64,000 bases of DNA from Niallia taxi (GTDB taxonomy: Bacteria > Bacillota > Bacilli > Bacillales > Cytobacillaceae). The position numbers were made by a program, and so were the translations under genes. The stretch is from contig NZ_CP102589.1 in NCBI RefSeq assembly GCF_032818155.1, positions 1,350,001 to 1,414,000 on the forward strand, read 5' to 3'. Below the pieces are notes generated by a model. It saw only the letters and a list, made by a program, of their open reading frames with translations. It had not been told where the DNA came from and did no database searches. Positions 25,836-35,994 of this stretch are shown one piece after another (positions within the stretch are counted from its first letter, which is position 1; each line of letters starts with the position of its first letter).

Positions 25836-27990
25836 ATTTTGCAGGAACCTTCCATACAATGGAGAGCTCATCCCCTTTGTTAATAGGAGTTAAAAAGGTT
25901 GCAGATTCTCCATTTTTCAAAAGCTCAAAGCTGCCTTGCTTATCCTGTGGAATGTCAATTTGCACATAAGCAAATAAATCCTGGAACAGAAATCCTTCAA
26001 ATGGTTTTTGCTCAATTTGGATTTTTTCATAAGGTGGAACCTTGTCATCCAGTTTTAATGCATGCCCATTTCTTGTCACCTGGGCAAGCTGTTTAGTAAG
26101 TGTTAGCTTTTTGCCGTTAAAGGTGACAGGAAGGACTTGGTATAATAGCATCTGTCTTCTTTCCGCGAGCTCGGTCACTGTTGGAATTAATCTTTTTTCG
26201 ATGAGAATTTCATCGGCGCTTTCAAAGCTGTGAGTTAATCTAGAAGGAAGTCCATTACGAAAAATCTTTCCAGAAAAAGCAGGTATTATTGTATCCTTAT
26301 CGTTTATTTTAATTTGATATGGACGCAGCTCCTCCAAATAGTCGTTTAATTTCAACGTTTCAAGGAGCTCCTGAAGTGTTTTGACAGTCAAGACATTTAT
26401 TTCATCGCGATCCTCAATCCAGGCTTCATGTGAAGCTGCTTTGCCATTACATAATAATTTAGGCTGGATGGTGTATTCCTTCCCATTAATACGGACAACT
26501 CTTCCACTGTCTAAATCTATTAAGCTTTTTATTTGAACTTGTGTTGGCTCTCCATCTTTCCCTTTAAAGACTTGCAGGCTTTGTCCGTTTTCGACAAGAT
26601 CATCTAATGAGCAGACTTTGCCGTCCCTTTTTATCACAGGACCTTCCCCATGTGAACCTGGAATGGTTATTTTCTGTCCATTTAATGAAACGATTTTTGC
26701 CATCCCTGGCTTGCCATATAATTTGGAAAGGGATAAGCCTGAGGCAAGCAGACAGTCGCCAATTGTCAGTTTATTGACCTCAAATAGTCTGATAGGCTGT
26801 TCGTTTACATATACAGTCTTATACTGCACAGGAGATTTTTCTGCTGCAATTGCTATTCCTGCTGGTGTAACAAGCTCTGGCCCTTTAATGGAAGGGTCCT
26901 TAAAGGTAATATTGCTAATGGCATCAATTCCTCTGATTGCTACACGGTTTGCAGGCAAGTTCAGCATGTCTGCGATTTTTTGTTGGAGGGCAGGTGTTTG
27001 GCTGCCTCCGCCTACAAGCATGACAGCCTTTGGAGACTGGTGGTTATTTAACAATAAAATCTCCCTGCAAATAGCATCTGCCAGCTTATCAAGGGCAGGT
27101 GAAATTTGTTCAACAACTTCAGCCCTGCTTAACTCTGTTGAAAAGCCAAGAATATCAGTAACAGTTATTTGCTCCAGCTCTGACAGCTGTTTTTTTGCTT
27201 CCTCTGCCAGCGGGAAATCTAATAAATATTGGTCACTGATTGCTTCCGTAATTTCATCTCCAGCTACAGGTACCATTCCATATGCAATAACGGTTCCCTG
27301 ATCTGTGATGGCAATATCAGATGTGCCTGCTCCAATATCGACAAGAGCGACATTCAATCTTCTCATAGATGGAGGAATTAATACGTTGATGGCAGCAATC
27401 GGCTCAAGTGTCAATGCTTCCATTTCCAAGTCCGCCCTATGCAATGCGGCAATCAATGATTCAACAACAACCTTTGGCAGAAAAGTAGCGATTATTTCAA
27501 CTTTAGCAATACTGCCTTGCTGGTCAATTAAGCTTCCCATTTCTTGCTCATCAAGTGTATAACGAAGAACAGAATAGCCAACACAGTAATAAAATTGACT
27601 GTTATCCCGGCTGTTTTTCTCCGCTACAATACTTTGGGCTTGTTGTACGGCAGCAAGCTCCATATGTAAAATATCCTGATTTGTCATCATCGGCTTGCCC
27701 TCTATCTCAACAGCGTAAGCAGCCTTTTCCGTTTTTAATGCTCTGCCTGCCGCAGCAACACTTACTTTGCGAAGAGGACCGTGCGTTTCTTCCATTTTTG
27801 ATTTTATTTCTTGAATGATTTTGGCTACTGCAAGCACATCATGAATTTGTCCATCAAGCATGGCTCTTTCTTTATGCTCAATGGAAAGAATGTCTGCAAC
27901 ATGATAATTATTATCTAGCACTTCCATAATGATGCCCACTACAGAACGAGTACCAATATCTAATGCAAATAATTTATCTTTATTTTGCAA
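25834..27990 (-). CDS. FtsA/PilM-like actin-fold protein with long C-terminus
   Basis: The 718-residue protein begins with an actin-like ATPase domain. The phosphate-1 loop is LDIGTRSVVG, the phosphate-2 loop is VDIGAGTSDIAI, and the adenosine motif is VMLVGGGSQTP; an FtsA-type SHS2 insert lies between the first two. This part ends near residue 370. The remaining 330-350 residues look like a series of small beta-rich modules with recurring I-NGK/L-NGQ turns, and I do not recognise them. Annotation as a cell-division protein is by fold only. TTG 27990 is preferred because AGAAGGTG lies 6-7 nt upstream; GTG 27999 abuts it. B. subtilis has no such gene at this place as far as I recall. Confidence 0.8.
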   Translation of the reverse strand: MQNKDKLFALDIGTRSVVGIIMEVLDNNYHVADILSIEHKERAMLDGQIHDVLAVAKIIQEIKSKMEETHGPLRKVSVAAAGRALKTEKAAYAVEIEGKPMMTNQDILHMELAAVQQAQSIVAEKNSRDNSQFYYCVGYSVLRYTLDEQEMGSLIDQQGSIAKVEIIATFLPKVVVESLIAALHRADLEMEALTLEPIAAINVLIPPSMRRLNVALVDIGAGTSDIAITDQGTVIAYGMVPVAGDEITEAISDQYLLDFPLAEEAKKQLSELEQITVTDILGFSTELSRAEVVEQISPALDKLADAICREILLLNNHQSPKAVMLVGGGSQTPALQQKIADMLNLPANRVAIRGIDAISNITFKDPSIKGPELVTPAGIAIAAEKSPVQYKTVYVNEQPIRLFEVNKLTIGDCLLASGLSLSKLYGKPGMAKIVSLNGQKITIPGSHGEGPVIKRDGKVCSLDDLVENGQSLQVFKGKDGEPTQVQIKSLIDLDSGRVVRINGKEYTIQPKLLCNGKAASHEAWIEDRDEINVLTVKTLQELLETLKLNDYLEELRPYQIKINDKDTIIPAFSGKIFRNGLPSRLTHSFESADEILIEKRLIPTVTELAERRQMLLYQVLPVTFNGKKLTLTKQLAQVTRNGHALKLDDKVPPYEKIQIEQKPFEGFLFQDLFAYVQIDIPQDKQGSFELLKNGESATFLTPINKGDELSIVWKVPAK

Positions 27991-28100
27991 AAAATACACC
28001 TTCTTTTGTTTAAAAATAGTATTGATTTACTAGAAATTTCATAAAAATAAAGAATAAAACACTTTAGTGCTTAAAAGCGTTTAATTAATAAAGAAAACTC

Positions 28101-28129
28101 GTGACATTGGAATAAAGTTGTTTTATAAT
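28101..28129 (+). promoter_or_regulatory. Sigma-A promoter of aroA
   Basis: GTGACA and TATAAT are separated by exactly 17 nt. The transcript would have a leader of about 120 nt. Confidence 0.65.
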
Positions 28130-28254
28130 TAACCCAATTAAGAGAAATGTAACATATTTTTAAGTTGGTATAAAGACTAATACACAATTGACCAAACAGG
28201 CTTTTGGTAAAGTGAAAATTGTTTGGTTTGTTGATTGAAGGGATGATGGAGAAA

Positions 28255-29331
28255 GTGAGCAATAAAGAATTAGAAATGCTTCGTGACAGAATTGACGAGT
28301 TAAATTTAGAAATCTTAGAAAAGATTAATGAAAGAGCTGATCTTGTTCAAAAAATAGCACAAACAAAGGTTACGCATGGAGCACATCGCTATGACCCGGT
28401 AAGGGAGCGTAAAATGCTTGATAACATTTTAGCAAAGAACGATGGGCCGTTTGATAATGCAACAATTGCTCATTTATTCAAGCAAATTTTCAAAGCAGGC
28501 TTGCAACTGCAGCAGGAAGATGACAGTAAAGCACTTCTTGTTTCCCGCAAGAAGAAACCGGAAGATACAGTTGTTGATATTAGAGGCACAAAAATCGGTG
28601 ATGGTGTCCCTAAATTTGTTTTCGGTCCATGTTCAGTGGAATCATATGAACAGGTTGCTAAGGTTGCTGAGAGCGTAAAGGCAAAAGGTTTAACATTGCT
28701 TCGCGGAGGAGCATTCAAACCAAGAACTTCTCCATACGATTTCCAAGGGCTTGGTGTGGAAGGGCTAAAAATTTTAAAGCGAGTTGCAGATGAATATGAT
28801 CTTCGTGTTATCAGTGAAATCGTTAGCCCGCAGCATATTGAAGAGGCGTTGGACTACATTGACGTTATTCAGATTGGCGCAAGAAACATGCAAAACTTTG
28901 AACTGCTGAAAGCAGCAGGAAGTGTGAAAAAGCCAATATTGCTAAAAAGAGGCTTAGCAGCAACAATTGAAGAATTTATTAATGCAGCAGAATATATTAT
29001 TTCCCAAGGTAATGACCAAATCATACTTTGTGAGCGCGGTATCCGCACATACGAACGTGCGACAAGAAATACCCTAGACATTTCTGCAGTGCCAATTTTA
29101 AAACAAGAAACACATCTTCCTGTATTTGTTGATGTAACGCATTCAACAGGCAGAAAAGACTTGCTGCTGCCTTGTGCAAAAGCGGCCCTTGCAATTGGAG
29201 CAGACGGTGTTATGGCAGAGGTACATCCAGATCCTGCTGTAGCATTGTCAGATTCAGCACAGCAAATGGATATCCCTCAATTCGATGAGTTTTATAAATC
29301 AATTCTTGAATCACCATATGTAAGAGCATAA
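28255..29331 (+). CDS. aroA: Bifunctional chorismate mutase / DAHP synthase
   Basis: The 358-residue protein starts the shikimate pathway by joining phosphoenolpyruvate and erythrose 4-phosphate. Its N-terminal 90 residues are an AroQ chorismate mutase domain ([20 protein letters not shown]) that senses chorismate. The barrel domain contains [23 protein letters not shown] and [13 protein letters not shown] 28255 is chosen because the next residues SNKELEML line up with the remembered B. subtilis N-terminus, and the length is then identical. AAGGG lies about 12 nt upstream. In-frame ATG codons at 28243 and 28246 are possible but sit too close to the ribosome site. Confidence 0.94.
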   Translation: MSNKELEMLRDRIDELNLEILEKINERADLVQKIAQTKVTHGAHRYDPVRERKMLDNILAKNDGPFDNATIAHLFKQIFKAGLQLQQEDDSKALLVSRKKKPEDTVVDIRGTKIGDGVPKFVFGPCSVESYEQVAKVAESVKAKGLTLLRGGAFKPRTSPYDFQGLGVEGLKILKRVADEYDLRVISEIVSPQHIEEALDYIDVIQIGARNMQNFELLKAAGSVKKPILLKRGLAATIEEFINAAEYIISQGNDQIILCERGIRTYERATRNTLDISAVPILKQETHLPVFVDVTHSTGRKDLLLPCAKAALAIGADGVMAEVHPDPAVALSDSAQQMDIPQFDEFYKSILESPYVRA

Positions 29332-29332
29332 C

Positions 29333-29368
29333 AAAAAAACAGATGGAATTATTCCATCTGTTTTTTTG
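29333..29368 (+). terminator. Intrinsic terminator of aroA
   Basis: AAACAGATGGAA pairs with TTCCATCTGTTT around a 3-nt loop, followed by T residues. Confidence 0.9.
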
Positions 29369-29695
29369 TTTAAATGCTATTATGTATATGATTAAGCAAA
29401 TATGTCCATAAAAAGAGTAGTATCGTGTATCCAGGTTATTACGGGTAATTTGCATTATAATATGTTAGAATATTTAGAAATGAAAACGCTCTGTTCGTAG
29501 AGTGATGCTTAAGTAATTAAAAAAAACGGTTTTTTTGAAAAAAAATGAAAGCTTGTCATTGCGGCATTTGCAACGTTATCGTATGATTAAATACATAATT
29601 AGACAAGATTAGCTAAAATGAAACAAAAATGTTTAGGTTCTAGCTACTTGCCGTAAAATAAATATAGAGAATGTACGTTAGAAGGAGTGTAAAAC
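29369..29695. other. Intergenic region upstream of ccpA
   Basis: This 327-nt stretch contains a TATAAT at about 29456 without a good -35 and one cre-like sequence. No coding frame was seen. Confidence 0.4.
29480..29494 (+). promoter_or_regulatory. cre-like site upstream of ccpA
   Basis: ATGAAAACGCTCTGT fits the CcpA operator consensus WTGNAANCGNWNNCW with one mismatch (G in place of the late C). Such a site could allow CcpA to control its own gene, but single-mismatch matches also occur by chance. Confidence 0.3.
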
Positions 29696-30694
29696 ATGAA
29701 TATTACAATATATGATGTCGCAAGGGAAGCCAGTGTATCCATGGCAACTGTTTCCCGTGTGGTTAACGGAAACCCGAATGTGAAACCTGCAACAAGGAAA
29801 AAAGTACTTGAGGTAATTGATCGCTTAGGATACAGACCTAATGCAGTAGCCCGCGGTTTGGCAAGCAAAAAGACAACAACTGTTGGTGTTGTTATTCCTG
29901 ATATTTCAAGCACTTTTTATGCAGAGCTTGCAAGAGGAATTGAAGATATCGCTACAATGTACAAATATAACATTATCTTGAGCAACTCGGATCAAAATAA
30001 AGATAAAGAGCTTCACCTGCTAAATACAATGCTTGGAAAACAAGTGGATGGTATTGTATTCATGGGCGGTAACATTACAGAAGAGCATGTTCAGGAATTT
30101 GAAAAATCTCCTGTACCGATCGTTCTGGCTGCAAGCGTTGAATCAAGCAAAAAAATATCTTCTGTAAACATTGATTATGCACAAGCAACATATGATGCTG
30201 TGACATCTTTTGTAGAAAAAGGTCATAAAGTCATTGCACTTGTACTTGGATCATTAGAAGAGCCTATTAACAGCGATCATAAGCTTGAAGGCTATAAGCG
30301 AGGCTTGGCAGATTCAGGCATTGCTTTCAAGGAAGAGCTTGTTATTGAGGGTGACTACACATATGAGTCTGGAATGGAATCTTTCGACAAGCTGATGGAA
30401 TTAGATGAAAAGCCGACAGCTATCTTTGTTGGTTCAGATGAAATGGCAATTGGTGTCATTCACAGTGCAGAGGATAAAGGCTTTAAAGTTCCTGAGGACT
30501 TTGAAATCATCAGTTCAGACAACACAAAACTAACTTTGATGGTAAGACCACAGTTGACAACAATTGTACAGCCTCTTTATGATATCGGAGCTGTTGCAAT
30601 GAGATTGCTGACAAAATACATGAACAAAGAAACAGTGGAAGACGGAATTGTAGTATTGCCACATCGAATTGAAGCAAGACAATCAACAAAATAA
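29696..30694 (+). CDS. ccpA: Catabolite control protein A
   Basis: The 332-residue LacI/GalR-family regulator represses or activates carbon genes when bound to HPr-Ser-P. The helix-turn-helix is [20 protein letters not shown] at residues 3-22, followed by the hinge helix and a periplasmic-binding-protein-like core. [20 protein letters not shown] is family-typical. AGAAGGAG precedes ATG 29696. Adjacency to aroA is conserved in Bacillus. Its likely targets in this window include ackA, whose orthologue is CcpA-activated in B. subtilis. Confidence 0.95.
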   Translation: MNITIYDVAREASVSMATVSRVVNGNPNVKPATRKKVLEVIDRLGYRPNAVARGLASKKTTTVGVVIPDISSTFYAELARGIEDIATMYKYNIILSNSDQNKDKELHLLNTMLGKQVDGIVFMGGNITEEHVQEFEKSPVPIVLAASVESSKKISSVNIDYAQATYDAVTSFVEKGHKVIALVLGSLEEPINSDHKLEGYKRGLADSGIAFKEELVIEGDYTYESGMESFDKLMELDEKPTAIFVGSDEMAIGVIHSAEDKGFKVPEDFEIISSDNTKLTLMVRPQLTTIVQPLYDIGAVAMRLLTKYMNKETVEDGIVVLPHRIEARQSTK

Positions 30695-30858
30695 CGACAA
30701 AGATGGCTTAATAACAGCCATCTTTTTTTTGTTTTTTCAAGGCTTTTTTCCCATTAATTACACCTAGTATTTAAATCTATTGGTCTATAAAATGAATTAG
30801 TATGACAGTTATATTACAAATTTTATAGATAGATAGAATTGCTTCTAGGGGGAAACAT

Positions 30859-32871
30859 ATGAAAAAATTAATGTCAATTATGCTCATTTTTGTAATTATT
30901 CTTTCTGCAATTCCTCAGCAAATGAAGGCAGATTCCCTTCCAATAATAGAAGTGAAGCTTGTCAATTATCTTGGCAATAAATCTTCTATTACGGTTGTAT
31001 TTAATGGAGATTACACCCTTACGAATGAAATTAAGGTTAGCAAAGGTACTGAGGCTGTAATGAGCATAGTTAACAGTACATTAAAGCTGGCAACAAAAAG
31101 TGGACAGGTTTTAATGGAAAACGAAACTAGTATAAATGCAACACCAGCACAAACAGATGGAAATCTTGCCATTAATGACCGTGGTTATTATGGCTCTTTT
31201 CAATTTGTAATGGAAAAAGATACGAAAACAAATAATATATATATTCGTCCAATCAATAAAGTAGATGTTGAAACATATTTAAGAGGAGTTGTTCCTCAAG
31301 AAATGCCGGCACTATGGAGCATGGAGGCACTTAAAGCACAAACAGTTGCCGCAAGAACATATGCGTTAAAGCATAAAAATGATGCCAATATGGTTGATAC
31401 AATTGCGAAACAAGTATATGGCGGGATTATCGGAATTCATCCACGCAGTGATAACGCCATACAGGAAACGGCAGGAATGGTTCTTAAATATAATAATAGC
31501 CTAATAGATGCTGTGTTTTCTGCAAGCAACGGAGGTATGACAGAAGTTAACAGCAGTGTTTGGGGAGGAACAGCGTTGCCTTATTTTGCAGTTGTGGAGG
31601 ATGCCTTTGATTTTAATCCTGCGACTAAGGATCAATTTCCTTGGGCTATTCAACTGAAACAGCAGCAGCTTCCAGAAACGCTTGATTTAAATGATGCTAG
31701 TACATGGTGGGTTACTCAGAAGGAAGCAGATGCAAATAATCAAGTGTTAAAAAATATGAAAACATGGCTGAAAAATGAAGGCTATATAGACGATGTTAAC
31801 ACAGTGAAAATTAAAAAAATCTCTAAGCTCGAGCTGAACGTATCTGCTTTATCCTCGGGAGGAAGAGTTTCAAAAGGGACTGTGAATATAGACTTTCTAG
31901 TGAAGACAAATGAAAAGGCTGTTGAAAAGAAAACACTTGTGCTTAATGACACGGCGGCATCAAGAATTCGAGCAATGGTCGGCATTGACAAAATGCCAAG
32001 CTATTTAGTGGATGTTTCTAAAGTAGAAAATGGAATCATCTATATTCAAGGAAGAGGAAACGGTCACGGTGTAGGTCTTAGCCAGTACGGTGCTAGAAAC
32101 AGAGCAGATGCTGGACAAAGTTATCAACAAATTTTGCAATTCTATTTTCCAAAAGCTACTCTTATGAAGGAATATAGTGGTATAGCAAGCTCTTCACAAG
32201 AAAATACAGCTGTGAAAAAGGACACAGAAGCACCTGTTACACCTTCACAGGACAAAAAGGACACAGAAGTATCTGTTATACCTTCACAGGACAAAAAGGA
32301 CACAGAAGCACCTGTTACTCCTTCGCAGGACAAAAAAGAGACAGAAGCACCTGTTAAAATCGCTATACCTGCAAAAAAAGATACAGCTGCTCCTGTTATC
32401 ACAGCATTTAAAGCAAGCTCAGATTATAAGAAAAATAGTAGTAAGCTATCAATGAAAATTAATAAATCTGGAAAAATGACAATTGCCATTAAAGATTCAA
32501 AAGGGAAGATTATTTCGACACTGGCAAAAAATAAAGCAGTAAAATCCGGTGTGCTTAACTTTGACTGGAATATAAGCAAGGTGGCAAATGGCACGTATAC
32601 AGCTGAAATGACAGCTGAAAATTCAGATGGATATAAGAAGACAATTAAACAAAAGGTTTTGATTCAAAAGCCTGCTAAAGAGAAAAAGGGCAGTGTTAAA
32701 GCAACAGCGCTTAATATGAGAGAAAAGGCAACAACAGCATCAAAGGTTATCACAAGACTAAAGAACAAGCAGACAGTTGTCATTGTTGCACAGCAAGGCT
32801 CATGGTATAAAGTGAAATATGGTTCGAAGACAGGATATGTATCTGCGAAGTATATCACAGTATTAAAATAA
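30859..32871 (+). CDS. Secreted SpoIID/LytB-domain protein with SH3 domain
   Basis: The 670-residue protein has a signal peptide (MKKLMSIMLIFVIILSAIP, cleavage near residue 25). A SpoIID/LytB domain spans about 40-440, with VPQEMPALWSMEALKAQTVA and GRGNGHGVGLSQYGA. SpoIID is a lytic transglycosylase and LytB an amidase enhancer, so a role in wall turnover is likely. A lysine/aspartate/proline linker with 39-nt repeats follows, then a FlgD/Ig-like module (about 510-605) and a C-terminal bacterial SH3 domain (about 613-670) that probably binds peptidoglycan. AGGGGG precedes ATG 30859. It converges on the class A PBP gene. Confidence 0.85.
   Translation: MKKLMSIMLIFVIILSAIPQQMKADSLPIIEVKLVNYLGNKSSITVVFNGDYTLTNEIKVSKGTEAVMSIVNSTLKLATKSGQVLMENETSINATPAQTDGNLAINDRGYYGSFQFVMEKDTKTNNIYIRPINKVDVETYLRGVVPQEMPALWSMEALKAQTVAARTYALKHKNDANMVDTIAKQVYGGIIGIHPRSDNAIQETAGMVLKYNNSLIDAVFSASNGGMTEVNSSVWGGTALPYFAVVEDAFDFNPATKDQFPWAIQLKQQQLPETLDLNDASTWWVTQKEADANNQVLKNMKTWLKNEGYIDDVNTVKIKKISKLELNVSALSSGGRVSKGTVNIDFLVKTNEKAVEKKTLVLNDTAASRIRAMVGIDKMPSYLVDVSKVENGIIYIQGRGNGHGVGLSQYGARNRADAGQSYQQILQFYFPKATLMKEYSGIASSSQENTAVKKDTEAPVTPSQDKKDTEVSVIPSQDKKDTEAPVTPSQDKKETEAPVKIAIPAKKDTAAPVITAFKASSDYKKNSSKLSMKINKSGKMTIAIKDSKGKIISTLAKNKAVKSGVLNFDWNISKVANGTYTAEMTAENSDGYKKTIKQKVLIQKPAKEKKGSVKATALNMREKATTASKVITRLKNKQTVVIVAQQGSWYKVKYGSKTGYVSAKYITVLK
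32215..32340 (+). repeat. 39-nt tandem repeats in the SpoIID-like gene
   Basis: Three full units (starts 32215, 32254, 32293) and a partial fourth encode KKDTEAPVTPSQD-type linkers. The units are in frame. Confidence 0.9.
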
Positions 32872-32906
32872 AAAAGACGTTCCGTTTTTAACGGAACGTC
32901 TTTTTG
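32871..32906. terminator. Bidirectional terminator
   Basis: AAAAAGACGTTCCGTT pairs with AACGGAACGTCTTTTT around a 3-nt loop between two convergent genes. Confidence 0.92.
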
Positions 32907-32915
32907 TGCTGTGGA

Positions 32916-35858
32916 TCAAGTATTGTCGGTTTTTTCTTCTTTGTTTTCTGCACTAGAGTCTTCTTTTTTATTATCTGAATCATTGTTTTTACTAGAATCT
33001 TCTTTTTTATTATTTGAATCATTGTTTTCTTGCTTTTTTTCCTTGGAAGCTTCCGCTTTATTGTCTTCCTCTGTTTTTTTAGCAGTTGTTTTGTTCGCTT
33101 TTTTATCGTCCTCTTTTGCCTTGCTGCTTTGTTTGCTAGCTACATCAATCTTATTGGAATTGGAGGATTCTTTTCCGGCGATATCTACTGCTTTGACGAC
33201 ATAGGATCCGCTGCTTGCTTTAAAGGAGAGAGTGTCACTCGCCTTAATACTTGCAACCTTTTTACCGTTTTGATAAACACGGTAGCCGATAACATCTTTT
33301 TCCCCTGATTTAGACCAAGCGATGGTGCTTCCGCTATTGCTGACTTTAGGAGCAGCTGGTGCCTTGCCGTTATCCGTTATTTTATTGGACGGAACAACGA
33401 CATTTTTTAATGCTGTATTATTACGGATTAAGTCACTTGGATCAGATACTTTTATACCAAACAGCTTTTCAATATAATCAGGATTTAATATGAATCCTGT
33501 TTCAGAAAATTCGCTTGGAGTGGAGTCTAATGCCATGTATTTTGTGTTGCCAATCTGCACATATTTTCCTGTAACGATGCTGTCATCTGTCTTGTTAGGT
33601 ACAGAGCTTGATTTAAATAAATCTGTTGTGACAAGTCCTGCTTTTGAGCAGCCTTCAGAGGCAAGCAAACCAGAAAGCGAGCAAACAGACCTTCTTACAA
33701 TCCCACCTGGCATCGTAAAGCTTTCAGACGGGTCAACAAGCTTCGAATCGACATCGTAGGCAGCATTCATTAAATCTGCCCATAAATAGTTGTTACGCAT
33801 GCTGTAGCTCATTGTGCCAGAGCTTACAAGTGATTTAGGTGTATCATAGCCAGTCCAAACTCCAAAGGAGACATTCGGATTTGTCGCAACAAACCAGGAG
33901 TCTTTAAAGTCCTGTGTCGTACCGGTTTTTCCAGCCCAGTCAGAGCTGAACTTCAAGCGGCTTTTAACAGCTGTTGCTGTTCCTTGATTAATAACATCCC
34001 GCATCATATCAATAGTCAAATAAGATGTTTGCGGGCTGAATACCTTCACTTTTTCTGTTTTATGCTTATAGATGACTTTGCCGTTTTTATCGACAATTTT
34101 ATCAATCATATAGGCATCAACAAAGTTTCCGCCATTTGCAAAAGTAGCAAATGCGTTTGTATTTTCCTCAACAGAAACTCCGTTTGTCAATCCACCGATA
34201 GATGTTGATCTGTTTGCATAATCACCTTCTGTCAATGTGGTGAAGCCCATTTTTTCGAGGTAATTAGCAGGCTTTTGCGGCAGAATCTGGGCATAAGCTT
34301 TAACCGCAGGAACGTTATATGATTTAGCCATAGCAACCCTTGCTGTTACAAGACCGTGAAACTGGAAGTCATAGTTATTAGGCCAGACTGTACCAGGTCT
34401 TGCAGGGTCAAGTGCAAGCGGAACATCTGGTAGGACTGTTCCGGGAGATAGTGTTCCCAATTCAATGGCAGGACCATAAACTAACAGTGGCTTCATTGTT
34501 GAGCCGTTCGGTCTAGGGCTTGTACTATGGTTTGTTGCTTCTCTGCCATAGTCTCTTCCGCCGACAAAGCTGATAATAGCACCAGATTTATTGTCAATCA
34601 GGATTGCACCTGTTTCTACAGGCTCCATAATGGTTTTCTTTTCACCGGTTTCACTGTCTGTGACAGTTTGCGGTTTATCAGGTCCATAATACGGGTATTT
34701 ATCTACTACTTCTGTAAATTTATCGTAAATCTTTTTATTAATGGTGCTGTGAATCTCAAAGCCGTTTTGATGGATTTGGCGATCTGCAAGTTCTGTGTAC
34801 TGATCATTAAGAACCTCATCCTCTTCTAAATCTTTCGCATTATAGCCATCTTCTTTTGCAAGCATTTCAGCAATAATTTGTGTTGCTCTATTTTCTATTT
34901 CATAGGTAACCCACGGGTATTTTTCAATTGGGCTCACAACAGGGCTCGCAAAATCCTTTGTTATATCATATGCTGCTGCTTTGTCATAATCTTCTTTTGA
35001 GATTTTGTGCTGATTGTACATTCTAGCAAGAACAGTTTTCATTCTTTCCAAGCCAGGCTCCAGATTTTCTTTGACCGTTCCATCCTGTGTGAATGGAGTA
35101 TAGCCAAACGGACTTTGCGGCAGACCAGCAATAAAGGCTGATTGTGGCAATGTAAGATCCTTCGCTTCCACACCAAAAATTCCTTGTGCAGCTGCTTGAA
35201 CACCGGCAATATTTCTTCCAGATGAGTTTCTGCCAAATGTCGACACATTTAAATATGCTTCCAATATCTCTTCTTTTGAGAAGAATTTTTCAAGCCTTAA
35301 TGCTAGCAGAATTTCCTTTGCTTTTCTTTCAAAGGACACTTCATTCGTCAAAATCTGGTTTTTGATTAACTGCTGTGTTAAGGTGCTTCCCCCAGACTGT
35401 GTGGAGCTGTTGGAAACCTCCTGGAATAATGCTCTCATAATCGCTTTAGGAACTACACCATCATGTTTATAGAAGTTCTCATCCTCTGTCGAAACGATCG
35501 CATCTACTAAATGTGGCGAGACATCCTTGATTTTTACTTCTTCTCTTTCTAAATCTGTCGGCAGTTTTCCTAAATACACATTATCGGCAAAATACAGCTC
35601 GGACGTTTCTTCATAATTGTAGATGTCCTTTTGCATTGTCTTGTATGATCTTATTGGTTCTTCCTTTACAAGGGATGCAAAATAGCCTGCGCCGATTCCT
35701 CCAGCAAAAGCACCGCCGACAATTAATAAGATAATGAATATCAGAATAATATTCCAAGAGACTTCGTAAGTGATTCGAGCTCTTTTGACGGTTTTTTTAT
35801 TGGTAAAGAAGCTTAGGAAACCATGGAGATAGTTTTTCCACTTCGGCCTTTCATTCAT
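32916..35858 (-). CDS. Class A penicillin-binding protein
   Basis: The 980-residue bifunctional enzyme makes and crosslinks peptidoglycan. It has a cytoplasmic N-terminus, one membrane anchor (about 35-58), a GT51 glycosyltransferase (E125 in TEDENFYKHDG, then GGSTLTQQLIKN) and a transpeptidase with S453 in GSTMK, SYN and KTGTT. After the transpeptidase comes a fibronectin-type-III-like module and a tail of about 90 residues rich in K, E, N and S with repeated EDSSKNNDSDNKK-type runs. GGGGGA lies 10 nt before ATG 35858. The family resembles PBP1A/PonA. The position next to tyrS differs from B. subtilis. Confidence 0.92.
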   Translation of the reverse strand: MNERPKWKNYLHGFLSFFTNKKTVKRARITYEVSWNIILIFIILLIVGGAFAGGIGAGYFASLVKEEPIRSYKTMQKDIYNYEETSELYFADNVYLGKLPTDLEREEVKIKDVSPHLVDAIVSTEDENFYKHDGVVPKAIMRALFQEVSNSSTQSGGSTLTQQLIKNQILTNEVSFERKAKEILLALRLEKFFSKEEILEAYLNVSTFGRNSSGRNIAGVQAAAQGIFGVEAKDLTLPQSAFIAGLPQSPFGYTPFTQDGTVKENLEPGLERMKTVLARMYNQHKISKEDYDKAAAYDITKDFASPVVSPIEKYPWVTYEIENRATQIIAEMLAKEDGYNAKDLEEDEVLNDQYTELADRQIHQNGFEIHSTINKKIYDKFTEVVDKYPYYGPDKPQTVTDSETGEKKTIMEPVETGAILIDNKSGAIISFVGGRDYGREATNHSTSPRPNGSTMKPLLVYGPAIELGTLSPGTVLPDVPLALDPARPGTVWPNNYDFQFHGLVTARVAMAKSYNVPAVKAYAQILPQKPANYLEKMGFTTLTEGDYANRSTSIGGLTNGVSVEENTNAFATFANGGNFVDAYMIDKIVDKNGKVIYKHKTEKVKVFSPQTSYLTIDMMRDVINQGTATAVKSRLKFSSDWAGKTGTTQDFKDSWFVATNPNVSFGVWTGYDTPKSLVSSGTMSYSMRNNYLWADLMNAAYDVDSKLVDPSESFTMPGGIVRRSVCSLSGLLASEGCSKAGLVTTDLFKSSSVPNKTDDSIVTGKYVQIGNTKYMALDSTPSEFSETGFILNPDYIEKLFGIKVSDPSDLIRNNTALKNVVVPSNKITDNGKAPAAPKVSNSGSTIAWSKSGEKDVIGYRVYQNGKKVASIKASDTLSFKASSGSYVVKAVDIAGKESSNSNKIDVASKQSSKAKEDDKKANKTTAKKTEEDNKAEASKEKKQENNDSNNKKEDSSKNNDSDNKKEDSSAENKEEKTDNT

Positions 35859-35955
35859 ATGGTATCATTCCCCCTAAAATCACATACATTATAGCATAAA
35901 GCTATGGGCTATATGAGCAATGTTCGATAATTTCCAACCTTTTTCGCAAAAGCAT

Positions 35956-35985
35956 TTGACATGCTTAGCTCTTTTATGGTAAAAA
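35956..35985 (+). promoter_or_regulatory. Promoter of the tyrS T-box transcript
   Basis: TTGACA at 35956 is followed after 18 nt by TAAAAA with TGG before it (extended -10). Transcription would start just upstream of the T-box leader. Confidence 0.5.
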
Positions 35986-35994
35986 TAACTCAAA

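Noticed and set aside
26618..27301. 227-codon plus-strand frame opposite the FtsA-like gene
   Set aside because: The minus-strand protein has clear ATPase motifs across the same region, and the plus-strand frame has no recognisable domain or ribosome site.
32911..33204. Hydrophobic plus-strand frame opposite the PBP tail
   Set aside because: It is the complement of the low-complexity K/E/N/S tail and reads as L/F/S runs. No ribosome site is present.
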